From contig CAIKBL010000017.1 in the NCBI GenBank assembly GCA_903825645.1, forward strand, positions 1 through 64,000: a DNA stretch of 64,000 nt. Direction: 5' to 3'. Below the pieces are notes generated by a model, which had not been told where the DNA came from, ran no database searches, and worked only from the letters and a program-made list of their open reading frames with translations. Origin of the DNA: an uncultured Pseudomonadota bacterium (GTDB lineage Bacteria; Pseudomonadota; Gammaproteobacteria; Ga0077536). Of this stretch, positions 42,850-51,793 are shown piece by piece (position 1 is the first letter of the stretch; every line of letters begins with the position of its first letter). Made by a program: the position numbers and the translations under genes.

Positions 42850-43056
42850 GAATCACCGAGACGACGGGACTTCTCTCCACGGGCGCCACACAAACGTACA
42901 CGGTGGCAGCGGGGATGCAGGTAACCTGCCTTACGAGATCAGGATGAGATCCTTGCGCCGAAGCAGATTGCGGAGGTCTACTGGATGTTGCAGACCTACC
43001 TAGGTTCTGCATGGACCGGGAAACTTGATCTCCGACCGGAGATAGAACCATGGTAA
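42850..43056 (+). pseudogene. Degraded C-terminal fragment of a short-chain dehydrogenase
   Basis: Two pieces of SDR sequence survive in different frames. One (from about 42867) reads LLSTGATQTYTVAAG, resembling the SDR 'FTGATASxRGGAG' segment. The other (42946-43056, ending at TAA) reads LAPKQIAEVYWMLQTYLG, then SAWTGKLDLRPEIEPW, resembling the C-terminus of classical SDRs ('DP..IAE.YW.LH.Q.RSAWT.ELDLRP'). The frames are separated by an indel and no upstream Rossmann motif remains. It appears to be the stub of a lost gene between the HIBCH-like gene and the isomerase gene. Confidence 0.45.
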
Positions 43057-43096
43057 AACATCCGCCGAACCCAAACGCCATCAGGAAGAGATCCGC

Positions 43097-43690
43097 ATGA
43101 CCCGACTAGTCGAGTGTTTTTTTGACGTGGGTAGCCCCGCTGCCTATCTTGCGTGGATGCAACTGCCCAAAATCGTCGCGGATGCCGGTGGCACACTCCT
43201 TTGGCGTCCAATACTTCTGGGTGGGATATTCAAGGCCACTGGGAATTCGAGTCCGGTCACGATTCCGGCGAAAGCCAAATGGCTCATGGCGGACCTAGCC
43301 CGTTTTGCGACACGCTATGGCGTGCCGTTTCAAACACCTGTGGGTTTCCCACTCAATACACTGTCCCTGATGCGGGGCGCGGTCGGCCTGCAAATGCAGG
43401 ATCAAGAGGCGTTCACACGTTATGTTTCGCTCGTGTTCTCGGGGATATTTAGCCAAGGATTGGTGATGAGCGACCCGACGGTACTCGCCAAAGTCTTGGG
43501 GGATGCCGGCTTTGATTTGGCGGCATTCGATGCCATGACTAGCGATCCGACGGTCAAGCAGGCACTTGTCGCCGGCACGGACGAGGCCGTCGCACGTGGC
43601 GTATTTGGTGCACCCACGATGTTCGTGGGCGAAACCATGCACTTTGGTCAGGACAGACTCGATTTCATAGCGGCCGAATTACGACGCTAA
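43097..43690 (+). CDS. 2-hydroxychromene-2-carboxylate isomerase-family protein (DsbA-like fold)
   Basis: The 197-residue protein is of the HCCA isomerase/GST-kappa type: ECFFDVGSPAAYLAWMQLPKI with the catalytic-type Ser13, WRPILLGGIFKATGN, a helical insert, and GVFGAPTMFVGETMHFGQDRLDFIAAELRR at the C-terminus. In naphthalene-type degradation NahD converts 2-hydroxychromene-2-carboxylate to the trans-benzylidene pyruvate with glutathione. AGGAAGAG lies before the ATG. Neighbouring NahE/NahC-type genes are not seen, so the role may differ from the classical pathway. Confidence 0.85.
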   Translation: MTRLVECFFDVGSPAAYLAWMQLPKIVADAGGTLLWRPILLGGIFKATGNSSPVTIPAKAKWLMADLARFATRYGVPFQTPVGFPLNTLSLMRGAVGLQMQDQEAFTRYVSLVFSGIFSQGLVMSDPTVLAKVLGDAGFDLAAFDAMTSDPTVKQALVAGTDEAVARGVFGAPTMFVGETMHFGQDRLDFIAAELRR

Positions 43691-43900
43691 GCGACCGCAA
43701 CGCACGCGATCCCTGCATGACTACAAAGACGGCCTGAAGCGGGGTTAGAACCCGCATGGATACGTCATGGCGACCAGGTCAGCGCCTACAGAAATGGCGA
43801 ATCAGACGATCCTGCGGATCGCGTTCTGCCTTGCACTGTCAGTGCTTGCCACGACTTCACAGAAAATCGTGGTATGCCCTCATTACTGGCTTACGTGCGC

Positions 43901-45544
43901 CTAACGAAACACCATCCCCTTGAAATCCTCGTCAGCAACCTGCGTGATGGTCGCGCGATATTTCGGTGAGCCACCGTTGTACACCAAATGCCGGATCTTG
44001 CCAGCCTCATGTCCAGCAACATTGGAATTATAGCCTGTAAACCAGCCTTTGGCTTTACGCATCAGCATCGTGCTGTACATATTCGCGACGTGACGGGTCC
44101 AGCGCTCTTCCGCTTCCGGGGTCGGTTCGACCCGCGTGTATTTGTGCTCCCATGTGTACTTCAGGACCCGCATCACCCAGTCCACGCCGACCTCAATACC
44201 GCGCGGAAAATTGGTTGACGCGGAGCCGCTCTGCGGACCCGCGATGGTGATGAAGTTCGGGAACCCATGGACCTGCATGCCGAGGAAGGTCACAGGACCA
44301 TCCGCCCATTTATCAGAAAGTCGTTGACCCCCAACGCCTCGGATATCGATACGATCAAATGATCCGGTGATTGCATCAAAGCCCGTCGCATAAATAATCA
44401 CGTCGAACTCGTATTCAGCAGCGGTGGTCTTTAAGCCGGTCGGCGTAATGCGCTCTATCGGCGTTTCACGAATATCGACCAGGTGCACATTTTCACGGTT
44501 GTACGCTTCGTAATATCGGGTCTCGAGAGGGACGCGTTGTATCCCGAAACCATGATCTTTCGGAATGAGCTTCTCGGCCAACACCGGATCTTTAATCCGT
44601 GCTCGAATCCGTCCGGCGATGTATTCGGAGAATTCCGCGTTGGCCACTTCGTCCGTGAATATTTCGCGGAAGTTGCATAACCAGATACCGAAGCCGGGCT
44701 CACCATACAACCGATCCCATAAAGCAATCCGCTCCTCCCGTGAGACTTCGTAAAACCCTCGACGATCGGGCTCATGCTCGAAACCGCCCGGGGTCCTCAG
44801 ACAAGTCTCAAAAATCTGGTCGTAGCGCTTACGGATATCCGCCATCTCGGCTTCCGAAATCGGTCCGTTGTTCAATGGCGCACACCAATTCGGTCTGCGC
44901 TGGAAAACGGTCAAGTCACCGACTTTGTCGGCAATTTCGGCGATCACCTGAACGCCTGTCGCCCCGGTACCAATCACGGCGACACGCTTGCCCCGCAGAT
45001 CAATCGGCTCATGAGGCCAATAATAGGTATGGAAGGAAGGCCCCTTGAAGCTGTCCATATCGGCAAGTTTTGGCAAGGTCGGCGCTGACAAGAGACCGAG
45101 ACCGGTGATCAGAAATCGACTCGTCAGATCACGACCATCAGCGAGATGCACTCGCCAGATATCGGATATCTCATCGTAGTGCGCCGACGCTACCTTCGCG
45201 TTGAATTGCATATGCTTGCGGAGATCGAATTTGTGCGCGACATGGGTCAGATAGCGAAGGTTCTCTGGCTGCCCAGAAAAGCGCTCTTTCCAGTGCCACT
45301 CATCCAGCAATTCTTTCGAGAAAGAAAAGCCATAGGTGTAGGACTCAGAGTCGAATCGGCAGCCCGGATAGCGGTTGTGATACCAAGTCCCGCCGAGGCC
45401 ACCGGCGGCTTCCAGCACCACGGCATCAACCTTGAGCTCTTTGAGGCGGTACAACTGGTAAATACCCGCCACGCCAGCGCCGATAATGATCACTTCGTGT
45501 TGCGGACTTACTTTTTCCGGTGCATCTTTTATTTGGGTGTTCAC
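43901..45544 (-). CDS. Baeyer-Villiger monooxygenase (CHMO/PAMO-like)
   Basis: The 547-residue protein starts at GTG 45544, preceded by TAGGAGAAG. Motifs are EVIIIGAGVAGIYQLYRLKELKVDAVVLEAAGGLGGTWYHNRYPGCRFDSESYTYGFSF, the BVMO fingerprint FKGPSFHTYYWP (FxGxxxHxxxWP), RVAVIGTGATGVQVIAEI and DVIIYATGFDAITGSFDRIDIRG. This is the typical CHMO/PAMO type and is distinct from the two shorter BVMO-like proteins here (about 488 aa). It converts ketones to lactones or esters. It precedes a minus-strand CoA-transferase and acyl-CoA dehydrogenase group with a 212-nt gap and could be co-regulated. Confidence 0.93.
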   Translation of the reverse strand: MNTQIKDAPEKVSPQHEVIIIGAGVAGIYQLYRLKELKVDAVVLEAAGGLGGTWYHNRYPGCRFDSESYTYGFSFSKELLDEWHWKERFSGQPENLRYLTHVAHKFDLRKHMQFNAKVASAHYDEISDIWRVHLADGRDLTSRFLITGLGLLSAPTLPKLADMDSFKGPSFHTYYWPHEPIDLRGKRVAVIGTGATGVQVIAEIADKVGDLTVFQRRPNWCAPLNNGPISEAEMADIRKRYDQIFETCLRTPGGFEHEPDRRGFYEVSREERIALWDRLYGEPGFGIWLCNFREIFTDEVANAEFSEYIAGRIRARIKDPVLAEKLIPKDHGFGIQRVPLETRYYEAYNRENVHLVDIRETPIERITPTGLKTTAAEYEFDVIIYATGFDAITGSFDRIDIRGVGGQRLSDKWADGPVTFLGMQVHGFPNFITIAGPQSGSASTNFPRGIEVGVDWVMRVLKYTWEHKYTRVEPTPEAEERWTRHVANMYSTMLMRKAKGWFTGYNSNVAGHEAGKIRHLVYNGGSPKYRATITQVADEDFKGMVFR

Positions 45545-45756
45545 AGATCTTCTCCTACGGTGCCCGGCGATCTCTCGCGCAGGCCTCGACTGTTCGACCG
45601 GCACAGCCCCAGCGTGTGCCGGAAAAGATAACGTTCCCGCTTTCGAGGGTACCGTGAAGACGCCACCCACTCCTCCCGACGCTAGCACAGCTGCGGATAG
45701 CCCCGCAAATAAACGCGCAAGAAGCGAACTCGTCCTACAGCCTCACCTTGCCGGGC

Positions 45757-46947
45757 TCAGGCTTGCCTCGTGGCCGGCGCAAGCATCTGGCTTATTTCTT
45801 CCGCGGTGAAGCCAACCTCGCGCAGAATTTCAACCGAATGCTCGCCGAGCGTCGGCGCGCGGCGAAGGCGGGGTGGGCGCGCGTCGTCAAAAGGAAGCCG
45901 CAGAAGCGGCACGTGCGTGGCCGACGCGTCCTCGGCAGGCACCAACATGCCGCGCTCTGTCATAAGAGGGTGTGCCACCGCTTGGGCTAAATCTTGAACC
46001 GGTGCCGCCGGCACATGGGCGTCTTGTAGCCGGCTAAGCCACATCGCGGTAGACCCCTCTATGAGCCTTGCCTGCAAGCATTCGCGTAAATGCTCGCGAT
46101 TGGCGACCCGCGCGGTATTGGTTCGGAAGTCCTCGCGCGCGACAAGGCTCGATAGGTCCAAGGTCTCGCAGAGTCGCTTGAACATCGCGTCATTGCCGGC
46201 TGTGATCATGAGCCAGCCATCGCCGGTCCTGAACGCCTCATTAGGGGCCGCGATAGGTGAGGCGGAGCCCAGACGGCCTGGCACCACTCCCGTCGCCAGC
46301 ATGCTGCTGATCTGATGTCCAAGCAGCATGTATCCGCTATCGACGAGGGTCGCTTCCACGTACTGGCCCTTGCCGGTTTGGGCAACGCGAGCTAGGGCCG
46401 CCATGATCCCCATGGCCGCCCACATGCCCGTACTGAGATCGATGAGTGATGCAGCGACCCGGGATGGCGGCGTGTTCGCATCACCCGTCATGCTCATCAG
46501 CCCCGAAAAAGCCTGAATCAGGGGATCGTACCCGGGCAGCGCGTGACCAGAAGGGCTCTCGCCGAAAGCTGATACGGAACAATAGATGAGCGCCGGATTG
46601 ACCGCACGAAGTTGCAGATAACCCACGCCAAGGCGCTCCGCCACGCCCGGTCTGAAGCTCTCGATCACGACATCGGCGGTGGCGGCAAGCCGCAGAACTG
46701 CCTCGCGTCCGTGGGTAGATTTGAGATCGAGGGCGAGGCTGCGCTTATTGCGGTTCATCGTGCTGTACAGGGTGCTCTGTCCGTCCTGCGTGGGCGGCAT
46801 CTTGCGCGAATCATCGCCTCCCTCTGGGTTTTCGATTTTGATCACATCGGCGCCCAGATCAGCCAAGACCATCGCGGCCAACGGTCCGGCAACGACCGCG
46901 GCCAATTCCAGCACACGCAACCCCGGATAGGTCTCTCTTATGCTCAT
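45757..46947 (-). CDS. CaiB/BaiF-family CoA transferase (class III)
   Basis: The 396-residue protein has the class III CoA-transferase pattern GLRVLELAAVVAGPLAAMVLADLGADVIKIENPEGGDDSRKM, SFRPGVAERLGVGY, and GYDPLIQAFSGLMSMTGD, with the Asp that forms the aspartyl-CoA mixed anhydride. C-terminal domain segments include RLGSASPIAAPNEAFRTGDGWLMITAGND. It transfers CoA between thioesters and free acids. ATG 46947 is preferred over GTG 46956. It lies about 100 nt downstream of a two-gene acyl-CoA dehydrogenase operon on the same strand, probably part of the same transcript. Confidence 0.9.
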   Translation of the reverse strand: MSIRETYPGLRVLELAAVVAGPLAAMVLADLGADVIKIENPEGGDDSRKMPPTQDGQSTLYSTMNRNKRSLALDLKSTHGREAVLRLAATADVVIESFRPGVAERLGVGYLQLRAVNPALIYCSVSAFGESPSGHALPGYDPLIQAFSGLMSMTGDANTPPSRVAASLIDLSTGMWAAMGIMAALARVAQTGKGQYVEATLVDSGYMLLGHQISSMLATGVVPGRLGSASPIAAPNEAFRTGDGWLMITAGNDAMFKRLCETLDLSSLVAREDFRTNTARVANREHLRECLQARLIEGSTAMWLSRLQDAHVPAAPVQDLAQAVAHPLMTERGMLVPAEDASATHVPLLRLPFDDARPPRLRRAPTLGEHSVEILREVGFTAEEISQMLAPATRQA

Positions 46948-47049
46948 AGTCGCCACGCCCGTTGGCGAGAAAATAGCGCGCGATTCAGCGCACAGGGCGT
47001 CGTCGCGCTAAATCCGGATGGGTGGCACCCGCCACAGACGCGAGCCATA

Positions 47050-48132
47050 TCAAGCGTACCCTTGCGCACGGGCGGCCTCGTGACGCAAACGCTCCGGGCT
47101 ACCCAACCACTGACGGTTGAGGCCGATCCGCTTGAACCAATAATGCAGGCCCAATAAGTCGGTGAAGCCAACGCCACCGTGAACCTCTGTGGCCGTCTTC
47201 GCGACGAATTTACCGACTTCTGCCATATGTGCCTTGGTATGGCAGGCGGTAATGTGCGCATCGGTCGCCTCCAGATCCAGACTATGGGCCGCGTACCACA
47301 AAAGGGCACGACAGGGTTCAAGGGCGGCGGCCATCTCTGCGCAGAGATGTTTGACCGCCTGAAACGATCCAATGACGCGACCGAACTGCTGACGCGTCCC
47401 CGCATAGGAAACTGCGGCGTCAAGCATGTGCTGAGCCGCACCCAGCGTATCTGCCGCCAACAAAACCCGCCCACGATCAAGGGTGCGCTGTAAAACAAGT
47501 GGATTTTCACTGCCCGGCAGACAAACGGCAGGCACGGCCCGAAACAGCAGCTCACCTAATCGACGGGACCGATCGATTGAAACCAGAGACCGAGCCTCAA
47601 GACCAGCGGCATCCCGCTCGACAAGATAAAGCCGCGCAGATTCGTCCGCCACGAGGAAAACGTCCGCAGCGAAATCCAGTACAAACAGGGCCCGTCCGCA
47701 TAATCGGCCGTCGATATAGCGTACGCCGGCATCTTCCTTGGCGCCGGTGTGTTCACTCACCGCGAGGCCCGCGGTGCAGGCACCTTCCGCGAGCGACGGC
47801 AACCAGCGGGCGCATTGCGCCGTCGTGCCCGCGTCCTGCAGCGCCAGCGGCACCATGACGCTGGTCGCCGCGAAGGGAATAGGCGCAACATGTCGGCCGA
47901 GGCATTCAGCGGCAAGCGCGGCGTCCAGCAGGCCAAGTCCCATTCCGCCGCGGGCCGGCGCAATCACGAGTCCTGGCAAGCCCAGCGACGCGAGCGCGTC
48001 CCAGACATCACTCGCCTTATCGGTCTCGTCTTCGGCGAACCGGCGCACACGTGCCAGCGGCGCTGCGACGTTCAGTACCCGGCTCAAGCTAGTTTGAAGA
48101 AGGGTTTGATCATCCGATAATCCGAAATCCAT
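47050..48132 (-). CDS. Acyl-CoA dehydrogenase (second of an adjacent pair)
   Basis: The 360-residue ACAD has MDFGLSDDQTLLQTSLSRVL, LGLPGLVIAPARGGMGLGLLDAALAAECLGR, and the FAD-binding YAGTRQQFGRVIGSFQAVKHLCAEM in the C-terminal helical domain. HGGVGFTDLLGLHYWFKRI follows, but the classical 'YEGT' catalytic-Glu motif is not visible near the end. It starts 6 nt after the stop of the upstream ACAD gene. Adjacent gene pairs of this kind encode alpha2-beta2 heterotetrameric ACADs in actinobacterial steroid side-chain degradation; that is the most likely arrangement here. Confidence 0.9.
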   Translation of the reverse strand: MDFGLSDDQTLLQTSLSRVLNVAAPLARVRRFAEDETDKASDVWDALASLGLPGLVIAPARGGMGLGLLDAALAAECLGRHVAPIPFAATSVMVPLALQDAGTTAQCARWLPSLAEGACTAGLAVSEHTGAKEDAGVRYIDGRLCGRALFVLDFAADVFLVADESARLYLVERDAAGLEARSLVSIDRSRRLGELLFRAVPAVCLPGSENPLVLQRTLDRGRVLLAADTLGAAQHMLDAAVSYAGTRQQFGRVIGSFQAVKHLCAEMAAALEPCRALLWYAAHSLDLEATDAHITACHTKAHMAEVGKFVAKTATEVHGGVGFTDLLGLHYWFKRIGLNRQWLGSPERLRHEAARAQGYA

Positions 48133-48138
48133 AGTCGC

Positions 48139-49329
48139 TTATCCTGCCGCGAGTTTTGGCTCGCGCGGCATACCGAGGCCGCGCTCCGCGATAATATTTT
48201 TCTGAATTTGCGAGGTTCCGCCGCCGATGATGAGCCCCAAAAAATACATATGGTGTTGCTGCCAGAGCCCCTGATCCCGCAGCAGCGGACTGCCCCGGTA
48301 AAGAACGCCGAGTTCGCCTAGCGCGTCGATCGCGAGCCCCTCAACCTCGTGCCTTAGCTCTGTGCCCTCGAGTTTCACAAGCATCGCCGCAAGCGGCGCT
48401 GACCTGTCGTTGAGCCGACCTGATAACACGCGTAAATCGTTGCACCGAAGCGCCAGCATTCGCCCCTGAAGCTTCAATAAGCGCTCGCGCCAAACCGGAT
48501 CATCGATCAAGCGGCGACCATCAATGGTTTCCTGACGGAATAAATCGACCAGTGCATTGAAACGTTGCAGGGTGACATTAGGATTCCCCAACATGCCCCG
48601 CTCATGACTGAGCAAGGCGTTGGCGATCTTCCAACCCTCTCCCCGCCCACCCACAATCTGTGTCGCAGGGATGCGCACATCCGTCAGGAACACTTCGTTA
48701 AAACTGGCATCCCCGGTCATCGTCACGAGCGGACGAACCTCGATCCCGGGGGTCGACATCTCCAATAAGAGGAAGCTAATACCGAGATGTTTAGGGCTGG
48801 TCAGCTCCGTTCTGACTAGGCAGAACATCCAGTCAGCAAGATGTGCCGTGCTGGTCCAGATTTTCTGGCCATTAATCACCCATTCGTCGCCAACAAGAAC
48901 CGCGCGGGTGGTCAGACTTGCGAGATCGCTCCCCGCATTCGGTTCGGAATAGCCCTGACACCAGATGAGATCGCCACGCAAAGTCGGCGCAATGAACTGC
49001 TCCCGCTGGGCTTCGGTACCAAATTCGATCAACGTGGGTACCAACATCATAATCCCTTGCCCGGAAAGCCCCGGAAACACCTGAGCCTCGGCAAACTCCT
49101 CGGCGATAATCCGTGTCTCGAGGATGTCCGGCGTCGCGCCATAACCGCCATAGCGGGTCGGAATGGCGCGACCCGCATAACCGTGTTCAAGCAGCCGTTG
49201 CTGCCAACGCAACGTAGGCAGTGCCCTTAAGTCGGGTGGCACTGCTGGTGCAGATGCACCATGGAGGGCGAGAAAGCTGCGCACCGATTCTCGGAAAGTC
49301 GCGTAGCGTGAGCCGAAAGAGAGATCCAT
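48139..49329 (-). CDS. Acyl-CoA dehydrogenase (first of an adjacent pair)
   Basis: The 396-residue ACAD has the acyl-CoA/FAD signature CQGYSEPNAGSDLASLTTRAVLVGDEWVINGQKIWTSTAHLADW, GDASFNEVFLTDVRIPATQIVGG, and a C-terminal GGGTSQIQKNIIAERGLGMPR. The usual catalytic Glu of 'YEGT' is replaced here (GGGT), so the base may come from elsewhere or from the paired subunit. AGAGGAGG gives a strong ribosome-binding site before ATG 49329. It precedes the second ACAD by 6 nt. This resembles FadE-type pairs that oxidise steroid- or terpenoid-derived CoA esters. Confidence 0.92.
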   Translation of the reverse strand: MDLSFGSRYATFRESVRSFLALHGASAPAVPPDLRALPTLRWQQRLLEHGYAGRAIPTRYGGYGATPDILETRIIAEEFAEAQVFPGLSGQGIMMLVPTLIEFGTEAQREQFIAPTLRGDLIWCQGYSEPNAGSDLASLTTRAVLVGDEWVINGQKIWTSTAHLADWMFCLVRTELTSPKHLGISFLLLEMSTPGIEVRPLVTMTGDASFNEVFLTDVRIPATQIVGGRGEGWKIANALLSHERGMLGNPNVTLQRFNALVDLFRQETIDGRRLIDDPVWRERLLKLQGRMLALRCNDLRVLSGRLNDRSAPLAAMLVKLEGTELRHEVEGLAIDALGELGVLYRGSPLLRDQGLWQQHHMYFLGLIIGGGTSQIQKNIIAERGLGMPREPKLAAG

Positions 49330-50001
49330 AAAGCCTCCTCTCCGATATTTATCGTCAGGATACCCGCCCCCGTGTCTCGGGGGAACGGCGTTTTACCGCT
49401 AGGGTGCCCAAACGGGCCGCCTCGTTACGCCTTACAAGCCCGCTCGGCCACGATTCGTTGGTGGAATGAACGAATCGATAGACAGGCACGGTTACGCGCG
49501 GAAGAAGATCGCCAGCCCTGCGTCGACCCAAGACCGAGGCACCCCAGGTGACCTCGCCGGAGTACCCCTTTCATTTGTTTCGCCAGCATTCGGATTGCAA
49601 ATAAAGTCCGAGGAAATTTTTTGTATTTTTCCACATGTGGCGCACACGCCCCAAAATAGATCGCACAGGCACCACGGAAGGGCTCCCCAAAAGTCAAACT
49701 AACCGCCGGCTCTGCGTGAGTCGTCTCGCGCTCTCTTCCGCGCATGATGTAACATTACGCTTAGACGAGCGGGGGCGGCGTGGATTGCTGCGGCTATTCA
49801 CCCCTCACGGCACCCTTCCACGTTGGTTTGCTTCGGTTGATCAAGGGGTTTACCAGCCGCCTCGCGTCCCGACAAGGACCGTTGGCACTTAATTTGCTTG
49901 TCGTATAGGCCGGCGACGAAAAAGCGCAGGGTCGAAGGCGGAGTCTGCAAGTTTGAGCTCCGTACGTAATTTTCAAGAGAATCTGCGCAACACTATTCCA
50001 A
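49330..50001. other. Intergenic region (about 670 nt), no supported gene
   Basis: The region lies between divergent genes (acyl-CoA dehydrogenase and glutaminase). No frame has a ribosome-binding site or a recognisable product. A T-rich stretch with TTTTTTGTATTTTTCC near 49616-49632 stands out from the surrounding GC-rich sequence and could be promoter or terminator related. Confidence 0.3.
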
Positions 50002-50961
50002 ATGACATCGCCTTTTGATTTTGCACTCCGTGCGGCTCACACCCGGCATCGTTCCGACCGCGCGGGTGCGCCCGCAGACTATATTCCGGAGCTTGCCAAC
50101 GTGGCCCCGGATCAATTCGGGCTCGCGATCGCGACGACGACGGGCGAGCTTTACGCCGTCGGCGACTACACGCAAACTTTCACGATTCAATCAGTTTCTA
50201 AACCTTTCGTGTACTGCTTAGCCCTTGAACTGGCAGGTGAAGAAACGATTCTGGCTCGGGTCGGCCTAGAGCCAAGCGGAGACGCCTTCAATTCGGTTGT
50301 TTTAGATCCAGCGACCAACCGCCCGTTCAACCCCATGGTCAATGCGGGCGCAATCACCATCGCCGGGGTACTTCATCAAATCGCCGGAGCAAAGGCCTTC
50401 GATACTATGCAGGCGCGTCTCTCGGCTGCCGCTGGACGGCCTTTGGTAATCGACGAAGCGGTCTACCGTTCGGAAGTCGAAACCGGGCATCGTAACCGCG
50501 CGATAGGACACCTCCTGAAAAATGTGGGTGTGCTGCGCGGCAACGTCGACGAAATCGTTGACCTTTATTTCAGGCAGTGTTCATTACGGGTCACTGCAGA
50601 AGATCTCGCACGCATGGGCGCAACCCTGGCCAACGTCGGCGAAAATCCACAGACCGGCGAGACGGTGTTCGATATCGCCGCAGTCCGCAATACGCTTGCT
50701 GTCATGTTCACCTGCGGCATGTACGATCATTCTGGCAACTGGGCTGTCAGCGTCGGCATCCCGGCTAAAAGTGGGGTGGGCGGCGGAGTTGTGGGGGTCG
50801 TGAACCGTCAACTGGGGATCAGCACTTTCTCTCCTCGCGTCGATGAGAAAGGCAATTCGATACGCGGTCTTGCCGCCTTTGCGGAGTTGAGCGACGAACT
50901 CGGGTTGCACGCCTTCGATGCGTCAAATCTTGGCTCCGCAATCGCTCATACGTATCTTTAG
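50002..50961 (+). CDS. glsA: Glutaminase
   Basis: The 319-residue protein belongs to the serine-dependent glutaminase family (YbaS/YneH type, about 310 residues). It has YIPELANVAPDQFGLAIATTTGELYAVGDYTQTFTIQSVSKPFVYCLALE with the catalytic SxxK (Ser64-Lys67), NPMVNAGAITIAGVLH, and PAKSGVGGGVVGVVNRQLGISTFSPRVDEKGNSIRG. It hydrolyses glutamine to glutamate and ammonia. The N-terminus is slightly shorter than that of the E. coli enzymes but the whole core is present. No strong ribosome-binding site precedes ATG 50002. Confidence 0.93.
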   Translation: MTSPFDFALRAAHTRHRSDRAGAPADYIPELANVAPDQFGLAIATTTGELYAVGDYTQTFTIQSVSKPFVYCLALELAGEETILARVGLEPSGDAFNSVVLDPATNRPFNPMVNAGAITIAGVLHQIAGAKAFDTMQARLSAAAGRPLVIDEAVYRSEVETGHRNRAIGHLLKNVGVLRGNVDEIVDLYFRQCSLRVTAEDLARMGATLANVGENPQTGETVFDIAAVRNTLAVMFTCGMYDHSGNWAVSVGIPAKSGVGGGVVGVVNRQLGISTFSPRVDEKGNSIRGLAAFAELSDELGLHAFDASNLGSAIAHTYL

Positions 50962-51024
50962 ACGGAGGGTTGTCGCCCGCCAAGATCTGGCTAAACCGGC
51001 GACGGTTACCGGATTGACATCAAG

Positions 51025-51783
51025 TTGCCGGCGCGCTCGAATCCGGTTAAGGACACCGTCGCCAAGGGTTTACAGCGTTATCGCGCTGACCCTACAGCAG
51101 CACAGGACGCGAAGTTCCCGCCTTTGATCAGGAGAGCCCTCATTCCCGCTTTTACTGGTGCCCATCTTGGGTTAGGTTTGCTTGGACTCCTGTTGGTCGC
51201 CGGCGCCGATGCCGAGCCTGATGATGCACCTAAACAGCTAACAGTAGTATGCGACACGCCCCTGCGTACCGAACAGGGCTCCGCGTCTATTTTGCTCAAC
51301 CTGACAGGCAATGCGCGCTCAATCCGGGCGAAGGCCAAGGATATGTTGGAGACCGCCGTGCTCGCGGAAAATCAGCACGGATGCCTGGACAGATGTGAAA
51401 GCAGCGAAACGCCGAGCGTTATCTTCAACGTGGCTCCTTTGAAATTCCTGCCCGAGAAAGATCAGTCTAAGGTCTGCCAGCGACTCGCTGACGAAACCCA
51501 GAGCAAGCCGTTCCGGTTTGGCCCGAATGCGTTTGCGAACGTTGAGCAATTAGACAGTTGGATCATGAAATTCACGCAAGGAATGGGCGACGACGGTAAA
51601 TTGCTGTATCAGCAATGCAGCGAAAACTGCGATCCGCGCTACACGTTCATTATCGAACGGGCCGCACACGGATTTAGTGCCCGCGCCGACGTTTTTTGTG
51701 GATTCGCCCGAGACCAAGGCCACGATGACATGTTCCAGCTGCAGACTTCTCTCCGGCACGCGTGTCCCGCGTCCCAGCGGTGA
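51025..51783 (+). CDS. Exported hypothetical protein, Cys-rich
   Basis: The frame runs 252 codons from TTG 51025, but the true start is unclear; TTG 51124 would place a hydrophobic signal-like segment (LIPAFTGAHLGLGLLGLLLVAGADA) at the N-terminus. The mature part has paired cysteines (VVCDT, GCLDRCES, KVCQRL, QQCSENCDPRY, DVFCGF, HACPA), consistent with disulfides in the periplasm. DPRYTFIIERAAHGFSARADVFCGFARDQG is the best conserved-looking stretch. I do not recognise the family. It lies 63 nt after glsA on the same strand and is convergent with the sterol-desaturase gene. Confidence 0.6.
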   Translation: MPARSNPVKDTVAKGLQRYRADPTAAQDAKFPPLIRRALIPAFTGAHLGLGLLGLLLVAGADAEPDDAPKQLTVVCDTPLRTEQGSASILLNLTGNARSIRAKAKDMLETAVLAENQHGCLDRCESSETPSVIFNVAPLKFLPEKDQSKVCQRLADETQSKPFRFGPNAFANVEQLDSWIMKFTQGMGDDGKLLYQQCSENCDPRYTFIIERAAHGFSARADVFCGFARDQGHDDMFQLQTSLRHACPASQR

Positions 51784-51793
51784 GCTGGGCGAC

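Noticed and set aside
42602-43081. 159-codon minus-strand frame in the gap after the HIBCH-like gene
   Set aside because: Ser/Pro-rich with no family resemblance; the plus strand carries SDR remnants instead.
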